Under the pieces are notes generated by a model. That model was not told the DNA's origin and did not search any database. It worked only from the letters and a program-made list of their open reading frames with translations. Below are positions 6,775-13,109 of a stretch of 14,069 bases of DNA, in pieces. The stretch is from Steroidobacteraceae bacterium (GTDB lineage Bacteria > Pseudomonadota > Gammaproteobacteria > Steroidobacterales > Steroidobacteraceae). Each line of letters opens with the position of its first letter. Position 1 is the stretch's first letter. The position numbers and the translations under genes are program-made. The DNA lies in assembly GCA_025927665.1 (NCBI GenBank), contig JAICKZ010000044.1, forward strand, positions 1 through 14,069, written 5' to 3'.

Positions 6775-7656
6775 TCAAACACGCACCAATAGTCGTTCAT
6801 ATTCTTTACCTAAATCTCGTTGAATAATTTCAGTGGTAGTGACATTAAGTCCCTCTTGCTGTGGATCAAGTAGGCCACGCATGAGAAGACTACGACGTTT
6901 GCGATTACGCTTTAGCGTCGCGGGTTTAAGCACTGTATCCAGTTGCACTTGTTGATGTGCCGGATTGTGCAAGTCTTCGAATACACCTTCTGTATCTGAA
7001 TAACATACGTATCCGGCAAACAACAAACGAAACAGAAAATCATCATCTTCCTTGCCCCATGCCCAGTATTGATTCGAAAATCCGTTTGCCGCATAAACCT
7101 GTTCACGTCGCGCCGTAATGACGCCACCAAAATAACGCAGCGGACGCATCAAGCCATTGCGTGACCCAACCAATTGCGTGACCAATCGTAACGGCTGCGA
7201 TGGACAAAGATAATTGCCTTTGATGGGAATGGCATCCACATCGTGGAAACAAAAATAATCGCAATGATCTACAACATGACGAAGGCCTGCATTGATGATT
7301 GCACCTTTGTTCCATAACTTACCTGCCTCCTGCTCAACAACAACGATACGAAATTGAATGGACTGCGCATTCAACGCTGCTATCAATCGCGGAATCAGTA
7401 CAGCAAGGTGCATTTCGCGATCCCGCACCGGAATAATCACTGCTAATCGTTGCGATGAAAAACTCAATGGCTGATACATGCGTTGAGCAAGCAATGCTTG
7501 CGCCATGCGGGGTGTAAATTTCCAGCCAGAAAGTGGAATTGGTGCGTAACGTCCATCAATCCGAACATCACGTAGCGGATCTTCCTGGAGTATGCGGCTG
7601 GGATACCAGCGCTGTAGCCAACGAGAAAACCCGGTAAATTGAGGAATGGAAAGCAA
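6775..7656 (-). CDS. GT7-type (beta-1,4-galactosyltransferase fold) glycosyltransferase
   Basis: A 293-residue protein carrying the signature set of GT7, the family of animal beta-1,4-galactosyltransferases. In order: AVIIPVRDREMHL (72-84), VVVEQ then KLWNKGAIINAGL (113-125), metal-binding HDVDAIP (138-144), YFGGV (175-179), and NGFSNQYWAWGKEDDD (191-206), which holds the expected catalytic Asp and the acceptor-site Trp; the usual GWG is AWG here. His230 or His234 could complete the metal site. There is no signal peptide or membrane span, so it should act in the cytoplasm on a nucleotide sugar, perhaps UDP-Gal or UDP-GalNAc (inference). The TTG at 7656 is chosen because GAGAGG lies 5 bases upstream; an in-frame TTG at 7692 has no ribosome site and would sit at the predicted transcription start. 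No ATG exists between the upstream stop and 7656. Confidence 0.88.
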   Translation of the reverse strand: MLSIPQFTGFSRWLQRWYPSRILQEDPLRDVRIDGRYAPIPLSGWKFTPRMAQALLAQRMYQPLSFSSQRLAVIIPVRDREMHLAVLIPRLIAALNAQSIQFRIVVVEQEAGKLWNKGAIINAGLRHVVDHCDYFCFHDVDAIPIKGNYLCPSQPLRLVTQLVGSRNGLMRPLRYFGGVITARREQVYAANGFSNQYWAWGKEDDDFLFRLLFAGYVCYSDTEGVFEDLHNPAHQQVQLDTVLKPATLKRNRKRRSLLMRGLLDPQQEGLNVTTTEIIQRDLGKEYERLLVRV

Positions 7657-7661
7657 CCTGA

Positions 7662-7667
7662 CCTCTC
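7662..7667 (-). promoter_or_regulatory. Shine-Dalgarno site deciding the GT7 start
   Basis: GAGAGG on the minus strand, 5 bases before the TTG at 7656. The competing TTG at 7692 has nothing comparable upstream, so this site moves the probable start 12 codons inward. Confidence 0.55.
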
Positions 7668-7698
7668 GACACTGATAACATTGACAATGCAAAACGGA

Positions 7699-7704
7699 AT
7701 TATA
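7699..7704 (-). promoter_or_regulatory. Sigma-70 -10 box for the GT7-Wzi transcription unit
   Basis: A perfect TATAAT on the minus strand. It would place the RNA start near 7692, leaving a leader of about 35 bases before the TTG at 7656. No good -35 box stands 16-18 bases upstream (the sequence there is close to ACGGTT), so the promoter may be weak or need an activator. Confidence 0.45.
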
Positions 7705-7725
7705 GACATAAATGCATCACAACCG

Positions 7726-7755
7726 TTGCACGAAACACCTGCCAACCACTACGAT
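7726..7755 (+). promoter_or_regulatory. Candidate promoter for the WaaE-like GT2 gene
   Basis: TTGCAC (7726-7731), an 18-base spacer and TACGAT (7750-7755) give a weak sigma-70-like pair, with an RNA start about 20 bases before the ATG at 7783. The match to consensus is partial; the AT-rich run just after it (TAAAAT at 7759-7764) could also take part. Confidence 0.3.
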
Positions 7756-7782
7756 GTCTAAAATTAATAATGTAAGTCGACC

Positions 7783-8610
7783 ATGAATCAGACGTGCACC
7801 ACTCTGCCCATCACTTTGGTAGTGATCACCTACAACGAAGCCGCCAACATTGCGCGCTGTTTGGACAGTGCGCCGTTTGCGGCAGAAAAACTGGTGATTG
7901 ATTCAGGTAGTGAAGATGATACGGTGGCCGTTGCACTTTCACATGGCGCCAAAATAGTTCATCAACCTTGGTTGGGATTTGGCGCGCAGCGCAATTTTGC
8001 GGCCACGCAGGCCAGTCATGATTGGTTGTTATGTTTGGATGCAGATGAAGCACTCACCCCCGAGTTAGTTGCCGAGCTTGTCAGCAAGTTACCTACGTTG
8101 ATGAAATCCGATACAGCAGTTGGAGTTTTGATTCGAAGTGCCGAGTTCATGGGAAAACGTATGCGATGGTATCGTTTGATGGCGCGTGAACAAAAGGCAC
8201 GCATTTATCATCGTGAGCGCGCGCGATGGACAGATGTGCGGGTTCATGAATCGTTGAAATATTCCGGGACTGCGACAACATTTCGCGCACCCTTTATTCA
8301 TTATCTGAATCCAACTTTGATTCATCATGAATTAAAGTACTTGCGCTATGCCGAACTTAAAGCACGTGACTGGCATGATAAGCAACGTAGTATTCGTCCT
8401 TATGAATGGCCTTTTGTCTTTATTGCTACTTTTATTAAAGACTATTTTTTTCGACTTGCTGTTCTTGATGGCTGGCGCGGTTTTGCGGCCGCATGGATGG
8501 CTGCGAATTATGCATTATATAAGCGCTTGCGATATTTTGAGATGCATGTATATCCGCGATCGATTGAATTGGCAAACCAGGAGTTGAAAGCGAAGCGGTT
8601 AGAGCGTTAA
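7783..8610 (+). CDS. Glycosyltransferase family 2 protein, WaaE-like LPS core type
   Basis: A 275-residue GT2 enzyme of the type related to WaaE/KdtX, which adds a hexose (glucose in enterobacteria) to inner-core heptose. Visible marks: LVVITYNEAANIARCLDS at the N-terminus, VIDSGSEDDTV, the segment HQPWLGFGAQRNFA that is diagnostic of this subfamily, the metal-binding CLDADEALTPEL, then ARIYHRERARWTDVRVHES with the conserved His-Glu, and a late FIKDYFFRLAVLDGWRGF block, which is probably an amphipathic membrane-contact region. It stands alone on the plus strand: divergent from the GT7 unit and 3 bases from the convergent yrfG stop. Acceptor and donor are inferred from family likeness only. 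Confidence 0.9.
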   Translation: MNQTCTTLPITLVVITYNEAANIARCLDSAPFAAEKLVIDSGSEDDTVAVALSHGAKIVHQPWLGFGAQRNFAATQASHDWLLCLDADEALTPELVAELVSKLPTLMKSDTAVGVLIRSAEFMGKRMRWYRLMAREQKARIYHRERARWTDVRVHESLKYSGTATTFRAPFIHYLNPTLIHHELKYLRYAELKARDWHDKQRSIRPYEWPFVFIATFIKDYFFRLAVLDGWRGFAAAWMAANYALYKRLRYFEMHVYPRSIELANQELKAKRLER

Positions 8611-8613
8611 TCA

Positions 8614-9306
8614 CTACGGTAACAATTCCACAAGCTGGTTGACTGCGGTAAATTCATCAATCTTACGCGCTGGTTGGGTAGAGTCTGGCTGAGCAATGGC
8701 AATGATTTGCGCAATGCCAAATTCACGTGCGGCGCGTAATACAGAAAGACTGTCATCAACAAACAAGGACGTGTGTCGATCGAAGCCGGCATGATGCGTT
8801 CGAAGGTGTTGTTCCAATGCTGGCCAAAAAGGCGCGTGCTCCTTGGGCACACCGAAACTGTGTGACGACACCACTGCATCTAAGTACTGTTCAAGTCCGG
8901 TGTGCTGCGCTTTGATCGCCAGACTATCGAAGTGTGCATTGGTCGCGAGGATCAATCTGCGACCCATTTGTTGTACTGTGGTCAAAAATCGCTGGGCACC
9001 AGGCAAAAAACGAATGTGTTCACGTGCTTCATGTTTAAGCGTGGCGATATTCAAAGCTAGCTCACGACTCCAATGATCCGTACAGTACCATTGCAATGTT
9101 CCTTGATATGTCGCAAAACGCGACTGTAATTCCTGCTGTGCTTGCTGCGACGTCATACCGCGAGCTTCGCCATAACGCTGTGGTAAAAATTCCAACCAGA
9201 AATAATTATCAAATCGTAAATCCAATAGCGTTCCATCCATATCAAGGAGCACGGTATGAATACGATCCCAATCGAGTTGCGGTAATTGAAGGGAAGTGGC
9301 AGACAT
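8614..9306 (-). CDS. yrfG: GMP/IMP nucleotidase YrfG (HAD superfamily)
   Basis: A 230-residue HAD phosphatase very like E. coli YrfG, which removes phosphate from GMP and IMP. All four HAD motifs are visible: motif I LLDMDGTLLDL with nucleophile Asp22 and acid Asp24, motif II LATNAH, the motif III Lys in GVPKEH, and motif IV LFVDDS. The cap region carries the YrfG-typical FDNYFWLEFLPQRYG and QWYCTDHWSRELAL. I use the ATG at 9306, which matches the family start; the frame stays open to a GTG at 9366, but those 20 extra residues look unlike the family and would run into the divergent cysQ promoter. In many gammaproteobacteria yrfG, nudE and cysQ are neighbours; here yrfG faces away from cysQ and nudE is absent from the window. 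Confidence 0.92.
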   Translation of the reverse strand: MSATSLQLPQLDWDRIHTVLLDMDGTLLDLRFDNYFWLEFLPQRYGEARGMTSQQAQQELQSRFATYQGTLQWYCTDHWSRELALNIATLKHEAREHIRFLPGAQRFLTTVQQMGRRLILATNAHFDSLAIKAQHTGLEQYLDAVVSSHSFGVPKEHAPFWPALEQHLRTHHAGFDRHTSLFVDDSLSVLRAAREFGIAQIIAIAQPDSTQPARKIDEFTAVNQLVELLP

Positions 9307-9388
9307 TGTGTGATGAATTACTTGAGCGTGGTTATAGTGTAACGCAAGTCGCCAAGACTCAGTCACATTGACGCGTTATGATATTCCC

Positions 9389-10213
9389 ATGAATGCCAAT
9401 ACATTAATTGATTCGCGAACCGATGCCGAGTTGTTATCAGCAGTAATGGACATTGCACGTGATGCCAGTGCCGCCATCATGAACATTTATGCCAGTGAAT
9501 TTGTTGTTGATCACAAAGACGATAATTCGCCGTTGACTCAGGCCGATCGTGCCGCACATCGTATTATTGCGGATGCATTGCAAACATTGACACCGACTAT
9601 TCCCGTGTTGTCAGAAGAGTCATCACCGGCGTGTCACGAGTTCAATATCAGGAAAAATTGGACGCAATTCTGGCTGGTGGATCCGCTGGACGGCACGCGA
9701 GAGTTTGTTAAACGCAATGGTGAGTTCACCGTCAATATCGCGCTCATTCATCAACATGCGCCTGTGCTAGGTGTTATTGCCGTACCGGTAACCAAGGTAA
9801 TTTACGCGGGAGCACGTGGATTAGGTGCATGGTGCAGTAAACCATCACAATCGATGCAACCCATTGCCACTCGACGTTGCGACTCGACTCCGGTCATCGT
9901 CGGCAGTCGTTCGCACGGTGGCGATTCGCTTGATGAATTTCTTCGCCGATTGGGTAAGCATCAATTGTTATCGGTAGGGAGTTCACTTAAGTTCTGTTGT
10001 GTTGCAGAAGGCAGTGCGGATTGTTATCCGCGTTTAAGTCCGACGTCAGAGTGGGATACGGCTGCCGGTCAAGCCATTGTTGAAGCGGCAGGTGGCGCAA
10101 TGGTGGATCTTTCGGGTCAAGTGTTAAGTTACAATCGGCGCGAATCGTTACTCAATCCACATTTCATCGTCGTGGGTGATCGACAATTTGCATGGCGTCA
10201 CCTGATTGGTTAA
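9389..10213 (+). CDS. cysQ: 3'(2'),5'-bisphosphate nucleotidase CysQ
   Basis: A 274-residue member of the inositol-monophosphatase fold. CysQ hydrolyses 3'-phosphoadenosine 5'-phosphate to AMP, clearing a by-product of sulfate assimilation, and is membrane-associated or cytoplasmic. The Mg/Li-sensitive active site is complete: Glu in LSEESSP (about residue 75), DPLDGTREF (98-106), and the late SEWDTAAGQAIVEAAGG (about 220-236). NGEFTVNIALI and VGSSLKFCCVAEG are further CysQ hallmarks. The ATG at 9389 is preferred to an in-frame TTG at 9368; the next Met (9449) would also leave the fold whole. It heads a rightward gene run, with the DUF3301 gene 10 bases after its stop. The 82-base gap to yrfG has to carry both promoters, but I see no convincing -35/-10 pair. 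Confidence 0.93.
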   Translation: MNANTLIDSRTDAELLSAVMDIARDASAAIMNIYASEFVVDHKDDNSPLTQADRAAHRIIADALQTLTPTIPVLSEESSPACHEFNIRKNWTQFWLVDPLDGTREFVKRNGEFTVNIALIHQHAPVLGVIAVPVTKVIYAGARGLGAWCSKPSQSMQPIATRRCDSTPVIVGSRSHGGDSLDEFLRRLGKHQLLSVGSSLKFCCVAEGSADCYPRLSPTSEWDTAAGQAIVEAAGGAMVDLSGQVLSYNRRESLLNPHFIVVGDRQFAWRHLIG

Positions 10214-10223
10214 TGATGCAGGC

Positions 10224-10679
10224 ATGCTCAGTATTCCTCTAATTCTTGGTGTGTTGCTGGCGGCCTTGCTGATCTGGTTTTGGCAAGACAGTCTGGGTAC
10301 GCGCGAGCGTGCTAATTTTGCCGCGCAATCTGCGTGTGAGCGAGCCGGCCTGCAATTTTTGGATGGCACCGTTGCATTCAGCCGTTTAATGATTGTTCGC
10401 AATGAATATGGACGTTTGGCCATTCGGCGGACTTATGTGTTTGACTACACGGCGGGCACAATGGAACGTTTGCAGGGTTTTTTAGTTTTGCTAGGTCATC
10501 GTGTCGAGGCCATCGGATTTGAGGACGATGACAATGATTCACGTACCTGGACTCATCCTCGCGATGTTGAAAAGCGATCGCCCATTCATGATGACAAAGT
10601 ATTGGATCTGAATGAACTGCGCAAACGCCGCCGCATCACGACTTCTCCAGTCAAGAAATCCAACGATACCTGGCATTAG
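10224..10679 (+). CDS. DUF3301 domain-containing small membrane protein
   Basis: A 151-residue protein with one N-terminal membrane helix (about residues 3-21, SIPLILGVLLAALLIWFWQ) followed by the DUF3301 core: WQDSLGTRERA, AAQSACERAGLQFLDGTVAF, IRRTYVFDYT and a final LLGHRVEAIGFE. The family is restricted mainly to gammaproteobacteria and has no known function to my knowledge. After the domain there is a charged, apparently disordered tail rich in Asp, Glu, Arg and Lys (about 105-151). I take the ATG at 10224 because it opens directly on the hydrophobic helix; a TTG at 10206 overlaps the cysQ stop. Co-transcription with cysQ is likely from the 10-base gap. A 79-base gap follows before the next gene, without a clear terminator. 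Confidence 0.84.
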   Translation: MLSIPLILGVLLAALLIWFWQDSLGTRERANFAAQSACERAGLQFLDGTVAFSRLMIVRNEYGRLAIRRTYVFDYTAGTMERLQGFLVLLGHRVEAIGFEDDDNDSRTWTHPRDVEKRSPIHDDKVLDLNELRKRRRITTSPVKKSNDTWH

Positions 10680-10758
10680 CGCACACTGTCGCAATGCCTT
10701 ATCGCACTATGCCCTCAAATTCGTTACAGTATTCATCGTTGTAATGACTGCATAGCTC

Positions 10759-10986
10759 ATGAGCGAATCGGAAGACACTAAAATTGAGACTCAAACCTTC
10801 AAGCGTCTGGAACGCTTGCGGGAGTTGCGTATTGAGCATCGTGATCTGGACGATGTCATCCATCGATTACAAATGGATTTGTATGTCAACGAAGTTCAAT
10901 TAAGACGCCTGAAAAAACGCAAGCTGATGCTTAAAGATCAAATCGCATTACTCGAAAGCGAGCTCATTCCCGATCTCAACGCCTGA
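10759..10986 (+). CDS. YdcH-like (DUF465) small coiled-coil protein
   Basis: A 75-residue, highly charged, helical protein. The pattern matches the DUF465/YdcH family: a His-x-x-Leu-Asp-x-x-Ile start (HRDLDDVIHRL, about residues 27-37) and the strongly conserved end LKKRKLMLKDQIALLE (about 51-66). It has no Cys and no signal or membrane segment, and should form a two-helix coiled coil in the cytoplasm. The function of the family is not established. It begins 79 bases after the DUF3301 gene and ends 11 bases before the channel gene, so it is likely co-transcribed with the latter. The family call rests on the short C-terminal motif and the size, and is less certain than for the neighbours. Confidence 0.75.
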   Translation: MSESEDTKIETQTFKRLERLRELRIEHRDLDDVIHRLQMDLYVNEVQLRRLKKRKLMLKDQIALLESELIPDLNA

Positions 10987-10997
10987 TACTGCACATC

Positions 10998-12332
10998 ATG
11001 CATACTCGGCTCGACCAAATTATCGCCCAGCTCGAGCTTCTCACCCGGCCTGTCATGCTCCTGCAATTGTTCATTCTTGCCACGATTGTCGTGATCGCAT
11101 TGGTGCTGGGCAGGACATTGCGCAACTCTACCAGCGCCAAGCAAATTGCTATTACCGCCGGTGCGAGTAATCGGTTGCTCGAAGCATTGGTCATCACCAG
11201 TCCCCACTCTATTAGCCTGGTGTTAATTGCGGCCAGCGCGGGCGTGATGCATTCCTTACGCACGCAGTCGATCTTGCTGGATACCAGTATTTCATTGCTC
11301 GCTCTTTTATTACTGGTACGCATCATTGTTTATGTTTTCCGTATTTCAGTGGGCAATCGTGCACCCATCAAGGGTTGGGGCAATACCATCAGCTTGATCA
11401 TCTGGGTGGTTCTGGCTTTGCATGTATTGGGATGGTTTGAGCCTGTTGTCACTGCACTCGATGGCATTGGTGTACAGGCGGGTAATGCGCGTATCTCAGT
11501 GTGGTCTGTGGTGAAACTGATATTTACTGTCAGCATATTTGTGCTGGTTGCGGTATGGGTGGCGCGTTGGATCGAGCGTCGTTTAATGACGATGAGTGCC
11601 GTGGCCATCAACATGCGCATTGGACTTGCCAAGTTTATTCAAGCTGGTTTGGTCGCCATTTCGATTTTGATGGGCTTGAATGCGGCCGGACTTGATCTGA
11701 CCACTTTAACCGTACTCACCGGTGCAATTGGTATTGGCTTGGGCTTTGGTCTGCAAAGTATTGCGGCAAATTTCGTCAGCGGCTTTGTGTTGTTAATGGA
11801 TCGCTCGATCAAGCCAGGAGATGTGATCAGCTTGAGTGGCACAAGTGGCACCACCACGGATGCATTTGGTTGGGTGCAAGAATTGCGTGGTCGTTACGTG
11901 GTGGTGCGTGATCGCGATGGCATCGAAATGTTGGTGCCCAATCAACAGTTGATCACCAATCCGGTGATTAATTGGAGTTATACCGATCCGCGTATTCGCA
12001 TGAAATTGCCGGTGCGTGTCAGTTACGATTGCGATCCTGAACTTGCAATGTCACTGCTGATAGAAGCGACGCATAATCATCCGCGCATTTTGCAGGAACC
12101 ATTGCCGGGCTCACGCCTGATGGCGTTTGGAGATTATGGTTTTGAATTAGAATTACGCTTCTGGATTACTGATCCACAAGAAGGCATGAGCAATGTTCGC
12201 TCTGACATGAATCGTACCATTTGGCAATTGTTCAAAGAGAACGGCATTACCATTCCAGTGCCGCAACGCGAAGTGATGTTAAAGTCAGATAAGTCACAAT
12301 TAACTACAAATATTAATAAGCCCCCGTTCTGA
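10998..12332 (+). CDS. MscS family small-conductance mechanosensitive channel
   Basis: A 444-residue inner-membrane protein with about six predicted membrane segments: near residues 18-38, 72-85, 95-114, 128-146, 167-188 and 211-232. The pore-lining helix follows (about 238-265), with the Gly/Ala-rich GAIGIGLGFGLQSIAANFVSG that marks MscS. Next comes the beta domain: LLMDRSIKPGDVI, GWVQELRGRYVVVRDRDG, LVPNQQLITNPVINWS; the cytoplasmic cage follows with VRVSYDCDPELAMSLL and FGDYGFELELRFWI, ending in GITIPVPQREV. Such channels open under membrane tension and release solutes on osmotic downshock. With extra N-terminal helices it is longer than E. coli MscS (286 residues) and nearer to mid-size members such as YbdG. 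It lies 11 bases after the YdcH-like gene and 5 bases before arfB. Confidence 0.92.
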   Translation: MHTRLDQIIAQLELLTRPVMLLQLFILATIVVIALVLGRTLRNSTSAKQIAITAGASNRLLEALVITSPHSISLVLIAASAGVMHSLRTQSILLDTSISLLALLLLVRIIVYVFRISVGNRAPIKGWGNTISLIIWVVLALHVLGWFEPVVTALDGIGVQAGNARISVWSVVKLIFTVSIFVLVAVWVARWIERRLMTMSAVAINMRIGLAKFIQAGLVAISILMGLNAAGLDLTTLTVLTGAIGIGLGFGLQSIAANFVSGFVLLMDRSIKPGDVISLSGTSGTTTDAFGWVQELRGRYVVVRDRDGIEMLVPNQQLITNPVINWSYTDPRIRMKLPVRVSYDCDPELAMSLLIEATHNHPRILQEPLPGSRLMAFGDYGFELELRFWITDPQEGMSNVRSDMNRTIWQLFKENGITIPVPQREVMLKSDKSQLTTNINKPPF

Positions 12333-12337
12333 TTTTA

Positions 12338-12772
12338 ATGACCACTTCCATGGATATTGAATCACTCATCATGCTCGGCATACCCGAGCAGGCACTTGAA
12401 TTTCGTGCCATTCGTAGCAGTGGTCCGGGCGGACAGAACGTCAATAAAGTTTCCACGGCAATACAACTATGCTGCGATTTGAATGCATGTGACTTGAGTG
12501 ACGCAACTAAAGCGCGTTTGCGTGTATTCGCTGGACGTCGCATCTCCAATGATGATGTATTGATGTTGACTGCACAGCGGCTTCGCACTCAAGAACAAAA
12601 TAAACGCGACGCTTTGGAACGATTGTATGAGTTAATCACACAATCATTAGTGGTTCCAAAAACGCGCCGCGCCACTAAACCCAGTAAGGCGGCGAAACGC
12701 AAACGTGTGGATACTAAAGTTCAGCGTGGTAAGACCAAGCAATTGCGTGGCAAGATTTCAACGCATGAATAA
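12338..12772 (+). CDS. arfB: Alternative ribosome-rescue factor / peptidyl-tRNA hydrolase ArfB
   Basis: A 144-residue protein matching ArfB (YaeJ; 140 residues in E. coli). It releases the nascent chain from ribosomes stalled without a stop codon. The catalytic GGQ lies at residues 31-33 in RSSGPGGQNVNKVSTAI, followed by RISNDDVLMLTAQRLRTQEQNKRDAL. The C-terminus from about residue 105 is a Lys/Arg-rich tail ending RGKTKQLRGK, which in ArfB enters the empty mRNA channel. The short length and basic tail distinguish it from RF1/RF2 and from organellar ICT1 with its extension. Start at ATG 12338, 5 bases after the channel gene's stop; an in-frame ATG at 12350 is possible, and neither has a strong ribosome site. 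It is probably the last gene of the rightward run. Confidence 0.93.
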   Translation: MTTSMDIESLIMLGIPEQALEFRAIRSSGPGGQNVNKVSTAIQLCCDLNACDLSDATKARLRVFAGRRISNDDVLMLTAQRLRTQEQNKRDALERLYELITQSLVVPKTRRATKPSKAAKRKRVDTKVQRGKTKQLRGKISTHE

Positions 12773-13059
12773 TTCTGTATTCATTTATTAAATTAACTTT
12801 TTCATGTTCGCTCTTTCAAGCCTTCCTTTGCCAAGCTCCGAAATCAATACATATTATTTTAACCGAACCAGTTTTATTTGAAATAAATCTCAACGACTGT
12901 CTGTATAGCTCATTGTAATTGCAAAAAATGATTGTGACGAACCATATTCTTGAAAATTTTATCGCCGTTAACAGCAGAAAACGCCTTATTTATAAGTACT
13001 TCGTAGGTTATTTAAAAACAACTGATTACTAATGAAACAAATACAGCCGGCAAAACAAA
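12773..13059. other. AT-rich intergenic region without a convincing gene
   Basis: About 290 bases, visibly richer in A+T than the genes on both sides, between two convergent genes. ATGAATA (12765-12771) and TATTCAT (12778-12784) form a 7-bp inverted repeat across the arfB stop, followed by T-rich sequence; it could be a weak terminator for arfB. A 15-base odd-centred palindrome, TTTATTTGAAATAAA, lies at 12873-12887. A 34-codon frame at 12928-13032 has no ribosome site and no recognisable motif. I see no tRNA, riboswitch or mobile-element end. Confidence 0.5.
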
Positions 13060-13095
13060 GATCCTGTAGCGAGAGATAACCATCACTACAGGATC
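13052..13095 (-). terminator. Intrinsic terminator of the beta-propeller repeat gene
   Basis: On the minus strand a perfect 10-bp stem, GATCCTGTAG (13095-13086) with CTACAGGATC (13069-13060), encloses a 16-base loop and is followed by TTTGTTTTG. It begins 14 bases after the TAA at 13112-13110. The perfect pairing and T-rich tail in that direction make it a good rho-independent terminator for the leftward gene; the loop is longer than usual. Confidence 0.75.
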
Positions 13096-13109
13096 ATTGC
13101 CATAATAGA

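Noticed and set aside
9096..9371. A 91-codon plus-strand frame across the start of yrfG and running into the cysQ upstream region
   Set aside because: It overlaps the conserved HAD motif I of yrfG on the other strand and has no family features of its own.
12765..12784. ATGAATA/TATTCAT inverted repeat as the arfB terminator
   Set aside because: Seven A/T-dominated pairs form a weak stem and the following T tract is interrupted; noted in the gap entry but not called as a terminator.
12928..13032. A 34-codon plus-strand frame in the AT-rich gap
   Set aside because: It has no ribosome site, no recognisable motif, and an AT-rich region easily yields such frames. Not called as a gene.
13060..13095. 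The perfect 10-bp inverted repeat as a mobile-element end or attachment site
   Set aside because: It lies 14 bases after a stop codon and has a T-rich tail in the gene's direction, so a terminator explains it; there is no transposase or target duplication nearby.
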